Shown: piece by piece, positions 1-10,443 of the stretch
Position numbering within the stretch: position 1 is the first letter of the stretch
How the letters are laid out: the number at the start of each line of letters is the position of its first letter
Source: Hydractinia symbiolongicarpus
Lineage: Eukaryota; Cnidaria; Hydrozoa; Anthoathecata; Hydractiniidae
Assembly: GCF_029227915.1 (NCBI RefSeq)
Contig: NC_079885.1
Span: 2,046,001 to 2,110,000 of the forward strand
Direction of reading: 5' to 3'
Length of the DNA: 64,000 nt
The notes under the pieces: generated by a model
Database searches by the model: none
Told to the model about the DNA's origin: nothing
The model's input: only the letters and a program-made list of their open reading frames with translations
Position numbers and translations under genes: made by a program

Positions 1-910
1 GATTAAACCACTTTCATTAAGCGTCTCATCAAAAATGAAAAAATTTCTGAAAACTACAAGTCTCATGCGTTTTAGTGGTGAAAAAATAATTTAAAAATTC
101 GTTAGGGAAATGAGTTTACTCACTGGGTACTTTCCTTGTATACTTTTGACTATACGGGCCGAGACCGGGATTTACGGGAAATCGCGGGTTTTCGTTTGCC
201 GGCGATTAAACTTCTTTTATTCAGCGTCTCATCAAAAATGAAAACATTTTTAAAAACTACAAGTCTCATGGGCTTTAGTGGTAAATATAAATTTAAAAAA
301 TCGTTGGGAAATGAGTTTACTCCCTGGGTACTTACTTTGTATACTTTTGACTATACGGGCCGAGTCCGGGATTTACGGGAAATCACAGGTTTTCGTTTGC
401 CGGCGATTAAACTTCTTTTATCCAGCGTCTCATCAAAAATGAAAACATTTTTGAAAGCTACAAGTCTCATGCGTTTTAGTGGTGAAAAAATAATTTAAAA
501 AATCGTTCGAGAAATGAGTTTACACCCTGGGTACTTTCTTTGTATACTTTTGACTATACGGGCCAAGTCCAGGATTTACGGGAAATCGCAGGTTTTCGTT
601 TGCCGGCGATTAAACCACTTTCATTAAGCGTCTCATCAAAAATGAAAAAATTTCTGAAAACTACAAGTCTCATGCGTTTTAGTGGTGAAAAAATAATTTA
701 AAAAATCGTTCGGGAAATGAGTTTTCTCCCTGGGTACTTTCTTTGTATACCTTTGACTATACGGGCCGAGTCCGGGATTTACGGGAAATCGCGGGTATTC
801 GTTTGCCAGCGATTAAACTTCTTTTATTCAGAGTCTCATCAAAAATGAAAACATTTTTAAAAACTACAAGTCTTATGCGTTTTAGTGGTGAAAAAATAAT
901 TTAAAAAATC
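1..910 (+). repeat. 203-bp satellite, irregular block
   Basis: Four to five tandem monomers of about 203 bp. Each unit can be read from the ATCGTT/GGGAAATGAG segment, through ACTATACGGGCCGAG, ATTTACGGGAAATCGC and TTTGCCGGCGATTAAAC, to ACTACAAGTCTCATG and TTTAGTGGTGAA. The window opens inside a monomer. Variants here (for example AATCACAGG and ATCCAGCGTC at about 385-425) recur near 2945-3065, so this block is related to the following higher-order repeat but not in a clean register. No gene or other element is seen. Confidence 0.93.
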
Positions 911-3143
911 GTTCTGGAAATGAGTTTACTCACAGGGTACTTTCTTCGTATACATTCGACTATACAAGCCAAGCCCGGGATTTACGGGAAATCGCGGGTT
1001 TTCGTTTGCCGGCGATTAAACCTCTTTCATTAATCGTCTCATCAGAAATGAAAACATTTTTGATAACTACAAGTCTTATGCGTTTTAGTGGTGAAAAAAT
1101 AATTTAAAAAATCGTTCTGGAAATGAGTTTACTCACAGGGTACTTTCTTTGTATACATTCGACTATACGGGCCAAGCCCGGGATTTACGGGAAATCGCGG
1201 GTTTTCGTTTGCCGGCGATTAAACCTCTTTCATTAAGCGTCTCATCAGAAATGAAAACATTTTTGAAAACTACAAGTCTCATGCGTTTTAGTGGTGAAAA
1301 AAAAAATTTAAAAAATCGTTCGGGAAATGAGTTTACTTCCTGGGTACTTTCTTTGTATACATTCGACTATACGGGCCAAGCCCGGGATTTACGGGAAATC
1401 GCGGGATTTCGTTTGCCGGCGATTAAACCTCTTTTATTAAGCGTCTCATCAAAAATGAAAACATTTTTAAAAACTACAAGTCTCATGGGCTTCAGTGGTG
1501 AAATAATAACTTAAAAAATCGTTCGGGAAATGAGTTTACACCCCGGGTACTTTCTTTGTATACTTTTGACTATACGGGCCGAGTCCTGGATTTACGGGAA
1601 ATCGCAGGTTTTCGTTTGCCGGCGTTTAAACTTCTTTTATTCAGCGTCTCATCAAAAATGAAAACATTTTTGAAAACTACAAGTCTCATGCGTTTTAGTG
1701 GTGAAAAAATAATTTAAAAAATCGTTCGAGAAATGAGTTTACACCCTGGGTACTTTCTTTGTATACTTTTGACTATACGGGCCGAGTCCGGGATTAACGG
1801 GAAATCGCAGGTTTTCGTTTGCCGGCGATTAAACCACTTTCATTAAGCGTCTCATCAAAAATGAAAAAATTTCTGAAAACTACAAGTCTCATGCGTTTTA
1901 GTGGTGAAAAAATAATTTAAAAAATCGTTCTGGAAATTAGTTTACTCACAGGGTACTTTCTTTGTATACATTCGACTATACGGCCAATCCCGGGATTTAC
2001 GGGAAATCGCGGGTTTTCGTTTGCCGGCGATTAAACCTCTTTCATTAAGCGTCTCATCAAAAATGAAAACATTTTTGAAAACTACAAGTCTCATGCGTTT
2101 TAGTGGTGAAAAAAAAAATTTAAAAAATCGTTCGGGAAATGAGTTTACTTCCTGGGTACTTTCTTTGTATACATTCGACTATACGGGCCAAGCCCGGGAT
2201 TTACGGGAAATCGCGGGACTTCGTTTGCCGGCGATTAAACCTCTTTTATTAAGCGTCTCATCAAAAATGAAAACATTTTTAAAAACTACAAGTCTCATGG
2301 GCTTCAGTGGTGAGATAATAACTTAAAAAATCGTTCTGGAAATGAGTTTACACCCCGGGTACTTTCGTTGTATACTTTTGACTATACGGGCAGAGTCCGG
2401 GATTTACGGGAAATCGCAGGTTTTCGTTTGCCGGCGATTAAAGTTCTTTTATTCAGCGTCTCATCAAAAATGAAAACATTTTTGAAAACTACAAGTCTCA
2501 TGCGTTTTAGTGGTGAAAAAAAAATTTAAAAAATCGTTCAGGAAATGAGTTTACTTCCTGGGTACTTTCTTTGTATACATTAGACTATACGGCCAAGCCT
2601 GGGATTTACGGGAAATCGCGGGATTCCGTTTGCCGGCGATTAAACCTCTTTTATTAAGCGTCTCATCAAAAATGAAAACATTTTTAAAAACTACAAGTCT
2701 CATGGGCTTTAGTGGTGAAATAATAATTTAAAAAATCGTTCGGGAAATGAGTTTACACCCCGGGTACTTTCCTTGTATACTTTTGACTATACGGGCCGAG
2801 TCCGGTATTTACGGGAAATCGCAGGTTTTCGTTTGCCGGCGATTAAACTTCTTTTATTCAGCGTCTCATCAAAAATGAAAACATTTTTGAAAACTACAAG
2901 TCTCATGCGTTTTAGTGGTGAAAAAATAATTTAAAAAATCGTTCGGGAAATGAGTTTACTCCCTGGGTATTTTCTTTGTATACTTTTGACTATACGGGCC
3001 GAGTCCGGGATTTACGGGAAATCACAGGTTTTCGTTTGCCGGCGATTAAACTTCTTTTATCCAGCGTCTCGTCAAAAATGAAAACATTTTTAAAAACTAC
3101 AAGTCTTATGCGTTTTAGTGGTGAAAAAATAATTTAAAAAATC
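911..3143 (+). repeat. Satellite 11-mer higher-order repeat, copy 1
   Basis: Eleven satellite monomers forming a 2233-bp higher-order unit, repeated immediately downstream. Diagnostic variants recur exactly 2233 bp later: the GTTCTGGAAATGAG start with TCACAGGG, the TTTTGATAAC variant near 1050 and 3293, the A-run GTGAAAAAAAAAATTT near 1295 and 3528, and TACGGCCAA with a lost GGG. Many monomers belong to a subfamily with ATTCGACTATAC and GCCAAGCCCGGG instead of the commoner TTTTGACTATAC and GCCGAGTCCGGG. No gene is supported. Confidence 0.85.
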
Positions 3144-5177
3144 GTTCTGGAAATGAGTTTACTCACAGGGTACTTTCTTTGTATACATTCGACTATACGG
3201 GCCAAGCCCGGGATTTACGGGAAATCGCGGGTTTTCGTTTGCCGGCGATTAAACCTCTTTCATTAAGCGTCTCATCAGAAATGAAAACATTTTTGATAAC
3301 TACAAGTCTTATGCGTTTTAGTGGTGAAAAAATAATTTAAAAAATCGTTCTGGAAATGAGTTTACTCACAGGGTACTTTCTTTGTATACATTCGACTATA
3401 CGGGCCAAGCCCGGGATTTACGGGAAATCGCGGGTTTTCGTTTGCCGGCGATTAAACCTCTTTCATTAAGCGTCTCATCAGAAATGAAAACATTTTTGAA
3501 AACTACAAGTCTCATGCGTTTTCGTGGTGAAAAAAAAAATTTAAAAAATCGTTCGGGAAATGAGTTTACTTCCTGGGTACTTTCTTTGTATACATTCGAC
3601 TATACGGGCCAAGCCCGGGATTTACGGGAAATCGCGGGATTTCGTTTGCCGGCGATTAAACCTCTTTTATTAAGCGTCTCATCAAAAATGAAAACATTTT
3701 TAAAAACTACAAGTCTCATGGGCTTCAGTGGTGAAATAATAACTTAAAAAATCGTTCGGGAAATGAGTTTACACCCCGGGTACTTTCTTTGTATACTTTT
3801 GACTATACGGGCCGAGTCCGGGATTTACGGGAAATCGCAGGTTTTCGTTTGCCGGCGATTAAACTTCTTTTATTCAGCGTCTCATCAAAAATGAAAACAT
3901 TTTTGAAAACTACAAGTCTCATGCGTTTTAGTGGTGAAAAAATAATTTAAAAAATCGTTCGAGAAATGAGTTTACACCCTGGGTACTTTCTTTGTATACT
4001 TTTGACTATACGGGCCGAGTCCGGGATTAACGGGAAATCGCAGGTTTTCGTTTGCCGGCGATTAAACCACTTTCATTAAGCGTCTCATCAAAAATGAAAA
4101 GATTTCTGAAAACTACAAGTCTCATGCGTTTTAGTGGTGAAAAAATAATTTAAAAAATCGTTCTGGAAATTAGTTTACTCACAGGGTACTTTCTTTGTAT
4201 ACATTCGACTATACGGCCAAGCCCGGGATTTACGGGAAATCGCGGGTTTTCGTTTGCCGGCGATTAAACCTCTTTCATTAAGCGTCTCATCAAAAATGAA
4301 AACATTTTTGAAAACTACAAGTCTCATGCGTTTTAGTGGTGAAAAAAAAAATTTAAAAAATCGTTCGGGAAATGAGTTTACTTCCTGGGTACTTTCTTTG
4401 TATACATTCGACTATACGGGCCAAGCCCGGGATTTACGGGAAATCGCGGGATTTCGTTTGCCGGCGATTAAACCTCTTTTATTAAGCGTCTCATCAAAAA
4501 TGAAAACATTTTTAAAAACTACAAGTCTCATGGGCTTCAGTGGTGAGATAATAACTTAAAAAATCATTCGGGAAATGAGTTTACACCCCAGGTACTTTCG
4601 TTGTATACTTTTGACTATACGGGCAGAGTCCGGGATTTACGGGAAATCGCAGGTTTTCGTTTGCCGGCGATTAAAGTTCTTTTATTCAGCGTCTCATCAA
4701 AAATGAAAACATTTTTGAAAACTACAAGTCTCATGCGTTTTAGTGGTGAAAAAAAAATTTAAAAAATCGTTCAGGAAATGAGTTTACTTCCTGGGTACTT
4801 TCTTTGTATACATTAGACTATACGGCCAAGCCTGGGATTTACGGGAAATCGCGGGATTCCGTTTGCCGGCGATTAAACCTCTTTTATTAAGCGTCTCATC
4901 AAAAATGAAAACATTTTTAAAAACTACAAGTCTCATGGGCTTTAGTGGTGAAATAATAATTTAAAAAATCGTTCGGGAAATGAGTTTACACCCCGGGTAC
5001 TTTCCTTGTATACTTTTGACTATACGGGCCGAGTCCGGTATTTACGGGAAATCGCAGGTTTTCGTTTGCCGGCGATTAAACTTCTTTTATTCAGCGTCTC
5101 ATCAAAAATGAAAACATTTTTGAAAACTACAAGTCTCATGCGTTTTAGTGGTGAAAAAATAATTTAAAAAATCGTTC
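3144..5177 (+). repeat. Satellite 11-mer higher-order repeat, copy 2 (incomplete)
   Basis: This is the second copy of the 2233-bp unit. It matches 911 onward almost base for base with a few substitutions, for example TTCGTGGTG at about 3521 against TTTAGTGG in copy 1. The correspondence fades near 5178, where a different 7-mer family starts, so the last monomer of the unit has been replaced. The high similarity implies recent local duplication by unequal exchange. Confidence 0.83.
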
Positions 5178-6597
5178 GGGAAATGAGTTTACTCCCTGGG
5201 TACTTTCTTTGTATACTTTTGACTATACAGGCCGAGTCCGGGGTTTACGGGAAATGGCGGGTTTTCGTTTGCCGGCGATTAAACTTTTTTTATTTAGCGT
5301 CTCATCAAAAATGAAAACATTTTTGAAAACTACAAATCTCAAGCGTTTTAGTGGTGAAAAGATAATTTAAAAAATCGTTTTGGAAATGAGTTTACACCCT
5401 GGGTACTTTCTTTGTATACATTCGACTATACGGGCCAAGCCCGGGATTTACGGGAAATCGCGGGTTTTCGTTTGCCGACGATTAAACCACTTTCATTAAG
5501 CGTCTCATCAAAAATGAAAACATTTCTGAAAACTACAAGTCTCATGCGTTTTAGTGGTGAAAAAATAATTTAAAAATTCGTTAGGGAAATGAGTTTACTC
5601 ACTGGGTACTTTCCTTGTATACTTTTGACTATACGGGCCGAGTCCGGGATTTACGGGAAATCGCGGGTTTCCGTTTGCCGGCGATTAAACTTCTTTTATT
5701 CAGCGTCTCATCAAAAATTAAAACATTTTTAAAAACTACAAGTCTCATGGGCTTTAGTGGGGAAATAATAATTTAAAAAATCGTTTGGGAAATGAGTTTA
5801 CTCCCTGGGTACTTTCTTTGTATACTTTTGACTATACGGGCCGAGTCCGGGATTTACGGGAAATCGCAGGTTTTCGTTTGCAGGCGATTAAACTTCTTTT
5901 ATTCAGCGTCTCATCAAAAATGAAAACATTTTTGAAAACTACAAGTCTCATGCGTTTTAGTGGTGAAAAAATAATTTAAAAAATCGTTCGGGAAATGAGT
6001 TTACACCCTGGGTACTCTCTTTGTATACTTTTGACTATACGGGCCGAGTCCGGGATTTACGGGAAATCGCAGGTTTTCATTTGCCGGTGATTTAACTTCT
6101 TTCATTCAGAGTCTCATCAAAAATGAAAACATTTTTGAAAACTACAAGTCTCATGCGTTTTAGTGGTGAAAAAATAATTTAAAAATTTGTTAGGGAAATG
6201 AGTTTACTCACTGGGTACTTTCCTTGTATACTTTTGACTATACGGGCCGAGACCGGGATTTACGGAAATCGCGGATTTTCGTTTGCCGGCGATTAAACTT
6301 CTTTTATTAAGCGTCCCATCAAAAATGAAAACATTTTTAAAAACTACAAGTCTCATGGGCTTTAGTGGTGAAATAATAATTTAAAAAATCGTTTGGGAAA
6401 TGAGTTTACTCCCTGGGTACTTTCTTTGTATACTTTTGACTATACGGGCCGAGTACGGGATTTACGGGAAATCGCAGGTTTTCGTTTGCCGGCGATTAAA
6501 CTTCTTTTATTCAGCGTCTCATCAAAAATGAAAACATTTTTGAAAACTACAAGTCTCATGCGTTTTAGTGGTGAAAAAATAATTTAAAAAATCGTTC
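5178..6597 (+). repeat. Satellite 7-mer higher-order repeat, copy 1
   Basis: Seven monomers form a 1420-bp unit. The signature is a monomer with ACTATACAGGCCGAGTCC followed by GGGGTTTACGGGAAATGGC, then a monomer with GTTTTGGAAATG and ATTCGACTATAC. The same order begins again at 6598. The TTTGTTAGGG monomer at about 6186 also recurs 1420 bp later at 7606. Confidence 0.85.
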
Positions 6598-8016
6598 GGG
6601 AAATGAGTTTACTCCCTGGGTACTTTCTTTGTATACTTTTGACTATACAGGCCGAGTCCGGGGTTTACGGGAAATGGCGGATTTTCGTTTGCCGGCGATT
6701 AAACTTTTTTTATTTAGCGTCTCATCAAAAATGAAAACATTTTTGAAAACTACAAATCTCAAGCGTTTTAGTGGTGAAAAGATAATTTAAAAAATCGTTT
6801 TGGAAATGAGTTTACACCCTGGGTACTTTCTTTGTATACATTCGACTATACGGGCCAAGTCCGGGATTTACGGGAAATCGCGGGTTTTCGTTTGCCGACG
6901 ATTAAACCACTTTCATTAAGCGTCTCATCAAAAATGAAAACATTTCTGAAAACTACAAGTCTCATGCGTTTTAGTGGTGAAAAAATAATTTAAAAATTCG
7001 TTAGGGAAATGAGTTTACTCACTGGGTACTTTCCTTGTATACTTTTGACTATACGGGCCGAGTCCGGGATTTACGGGAAATCGCGGGTTTCCGTTTGCCG
7101 GCGATTAAACTTCTTTTATTCAGCGTCTCATCAAAAATTAAAACATTTTTAAAAACTACAAGTCTCATGGGCTTTAGTGGGGAAATAATAATTTAAAAAA
7201 TCGTTTGGGAAATGAGTTTACTCCCTGGGTACTTTCTTTGTATACTTTTGACTATACGGGCCGAGTCCGGGATTTACGGGAAATCGCAGGTTTTCGTTTG
7301 CAGGCGATTAAACTTCTTTTATTCAGCGTCTCATCAAAAATGAAAACATTTTTGAAAACTACAAGTCTCATGCGTTTTAGTGGTGAAAAAATAATTTAAA
7401 AAATCGTTCGGGAAATGAGTTTACACCCTGGGTACTCTCTTTGTATACTTTTGACTATACGGGCCGAGTCCGGGATTTACGGGAAATCGCAGGTTTTCAT
7501 TTGCCGGTGATTTAACTTCTTTCATTCAGAGTCTCATCAAAAATGAAAACATTTTTGAAAACTACAAGTCTCATGCGTTTTAGTGGTGAAAAAATAATTT
7601 AAAAATTTGTTAGGGAAATGAGTTTACTCACTGGGTACTTTCCTTGTATACTTTTGACTATACGGGCCGAGACCGGGATTTACGGAAATCGCGGATTTTC
7701 GTTTGCCGGCGATTAAACTTCTTTTATTAAGCGTCCCATCAAAAATGAAAACATTTTTAAAAACTACAAGTCTCATGGGCTTTAGTGGTGAAATAATAAT
7801 TTAAAAAATCGTTTGGGAAATGAGTTTACTCCCTGGGTACTTTCTTTGTATACTTTTGACTATACGGGCCGAGTACGGGATTTACGGGAAATCGCAGGTT
7901 TTCGTTTGCCGGCGATTAAACTTCTTTTATTCAGCGTCTCATCAAAAATGAAAACATTTTTGAAAACTACAAGTCTCATACGTTTTAGTGGTGAAAAAAT
8001 AATTTAAAAATTCGTT
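6598..8016 (+). repeat. Satellite 7-mer higher-order repeat, copy 2
   Basis: This repeats the unit at 5178-6597 with very few changes, for example GTTTTCG to ATTTTCG near 6680 and CTCATGCG to CTCATACG near 7977. At about 8017 the order changes: the expected ACAGGCC monomer is replaced by one with TCACTGGGTACTTTCTTTG and GAGTTCGGG. That marks the edge of this 7-mer version. Confidence 0.83.
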
Positions 8017-9024
8017 CGGGAAATGAGTTTACTCACTGGGTACTTTCTTTGTATACTTTTGACTATACGGGCCGAGTTCGGGATTTACGGGAAATCGCGG
8101 GTTTCCGTTTGCCGGCGATTAAACTTCTTTTATTCAGCGTCTCATCAAAAATGAAAACATTTTTGAAAACTACAAGTCTCATACGTTTTAGTGGTGAAAA
8201 AATAATTTAAAAATTCGTTCGGGAAATGAGTTTACACCCTGGGTACTCTCTTTGAATACTTTTGACTATACGGGCCGAGCCCGGGATTTACGGGAAATCG
8301 CAGGTTTTCGTTTGCCGGCGATTAAACTTCTTTCATTAAGCGTCTCATCAAAAATGAAAACATTTTTGAAAACTACAAGTCTCATGCGTTTTAGTGGTGA
8401 AAAAATAATTTAAAAATTCGTTAGGGAAATGAGTTTACTCACTGGGTACTTTCCTTGTATACTTTTGACTATACGGGCCGAGACCGGGATTTACGGGAAA
8501 TCGCGGATTTTCGTTTGCTGGCGATTAAACTTCTTTTATTCAGCGTCCCATCAAAAATGAAAACATTTTTAAAAACAAAAGTCTCATGGGCTTTAGTGGT
8601 GAAATAATAATTTAAAAAATCGTTTGGGAAATGAGTTTACTCCCTGGGTACTTTCTTTGTATACTTTTGACTGTACGGGCCGAGTCCGGGATTTACGGGA
8701 AATCGCGGGTTTTCGTTTGCCGGCGATTAAACTTCTTTTATTCAGCGTCTCATCAAAAATGAAAACATTTTTAAAAACTACAAGTCTCATGGGCTTTAGT
8801 GGTGAAATAATAATTTAAAAAATCGTTTGGGAAAGGAGTTTACTCCCTGGGTACTTTCTTTGTATACTTTTGACTATACGGGCCGAGTCCAGGATTTACG
8901 GGAAATCGCAGGTTTTCGTTTGCCGGCGATTAAACTTCTTTTATTCAGCGTCTCATCAAAAATGAAAACATTTTTAAAAACTACAAGTCTCATGCGTTTT
9001 AGTGGTGAAAAAATAATTTAAAAA
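7606..9024 (+). repeat. Satellite 7-mer variant, copy 1
   Basis: A second 7-mer register of 1419 bp overlaps the end of the previous one. Landmarks are TTTGTTAGGG at 7606, a monomer with GAGTTCGGG at about 8074, CTCTTTGAATAC at about 8249, a shortened AAAAACAAAAGTCTC at about 8572, and GGGAAAGGAG at about 8829. Each is found again 1419 bp downstream. Confidence 0.82.
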
Positions 9025-10443
9025 TTTGTTAGGGAAATGAGTTTACTCACTGGGTACTTTCCTTGTATACTTTTGACTATACGGGCCGAGACCGGGATTT
9101 ACGGAAATCGCGGATTTTCGTTTGCCGGCGATTAAACTTCTTTTATTAAGCGTCCCATCAAAAATGAAAACATTTTTAAAAACTACAAGTCTCATGGGCT
9201 TTAGTGGTGAAATAATAATTTAAAAAATCGTTTGGGAAATGAGTTTACTCCCTGGGTACTTTCTTTGTATACTTTTGACTATACGGGCCGAGTACGGGAT
9301 TTACGGGAAATCGCAGGTTTTCGTTTGCCGGCGATTAAACTTCTTTTATTCAGCGTCTCATCAAAAATGAAAACATTTTTGAAAACTACAAGTCTCATAC
9401 GTTTTAGTGGTGAAAAAATAATTTAAAAATTCGTTCGGGAAATGAGTTTACTCACTGGGTACTTTCTTTGTATACTTTTGACTATACGGGCCGAGTTCGG
9501 GATTTACGGGAAATCGCGGGTTTCCGTTTGCCGGCGATTAAACTTCTTTTATTCAGCGTCTCATCAAAAATGAAAACATTTTTGAAAACTACAAGTCTCA
9601 TACGTTTTAGTGGTGAAAAAATAATTTAAAAATTCGTTCGGGAAATGAGTTTACACCCTGGGTACTCTCTTTGAATACTTTTGACTATACGGGCCGAGCC
9701 CGGGATTTACGGGAAATCGCAGGTTTTCGTTTGCCGGCGATTAAACTTCTTTCATTAAGCGTCTCATCAAAAATGAAAACATTTTTGAAAACTACAAGTC
9801 TCATGCGTTTTAGTGGTGAAAAAATAATTTAAAAATTCGTTAGGGAAATGAGTTTACTCACTGGGTACTTTCCTTGTATACTTTTGACTATACGGGCCGA
9901 GACCGGGATTTACGGGAAATCGCGGATTTTCGTTTGCTGGCGATTAAACTTCTTTTATTCAGCGTCCCATCAAAAATGAAAACATTTTTAAAAACAAAAG
10001 TCTCATGGGCTTTAGTGGTGAAATAATAATTTAAAAAATCGTTTGGGAAATGAGTTTACTCCCTGGGTACTTTCTTTGTATACTTTTGACTGTACGGGCC
10101 GAGTCCGGGATTTACGGGAAATCGCGGGTTTTCGTTTGCCGGCGATTAAACTTCTTTTATTCAGCGTCTCATCAAAAATGAAAACATTTTTAAAAACTAC
10201 AAGTCTCATGGGCTTTAGTGGTGAAATAATAATTTAAAAAATCGTTTGGGAAAGGAGTTTACTCCCTGGGTACTTTCTTTGTATACTTTTGACTATACGG
10301 GCCGAGTCCAGGATTTACGGGAAATCGCAGGTTTTCGTTTGCCGGCGATTAAACTTCTTTTATTCAGCGTCTCATCAAAAATGAAAACATTTTTAAAAAC
10401 TACAAGTCTCATGCGTTTTAGTGGTGAAAAAATAATTTAAAAA
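9025..10443 (+). repeat. Satellite 7-mer variant, copy 2
   Basis: This repeats 7606-9024 almost identically, including the private 4-bp shortening AAAAACAAAAGTCTC at about 9991 and GGGAAAGGAG at about 10248. Near 10444 the following monomer starts TTCGTTCGAGAAATG instead of the expected TTTGTTAGGG, so the tandem register ends here. Confidence 0.82.

Noticed and set aside
3590-3612. CENP-B-box-like sequence TTCGACTATACGGG
   Set aside because: The TTCG and CGGG parts are separated by six bases instead of seven, the central A is not in place, and the dominant monomer class has TTTTGAC instead of TTCGAC.
5700-5730. Hammerhead-ribozyme-like TTGATGAGACGCTGAA on the minus strand of monomers
   Set aside because: The essential CTGATGA core has T for C, GAAA is not in the right place, and no stem II or matching cleavage-site stems can be drawn.
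5785-5979. Recurring 64-codon frame starting MGNEF in most monomers
   Set aside because: It is the satellite itself. The monomer (202-203 bp) is not a multiple of three, the frame is broken by indels and stops in many monomers, other frames and the minus strand are also open (for example 8593-8790), and changes are not biased to third positions.
8413-8424. Telomere-like TTAGGG in many monomers
   Set aside because: It occurs once per monomer as a variant of TTCGGG or TTTGGG and is never tandem.
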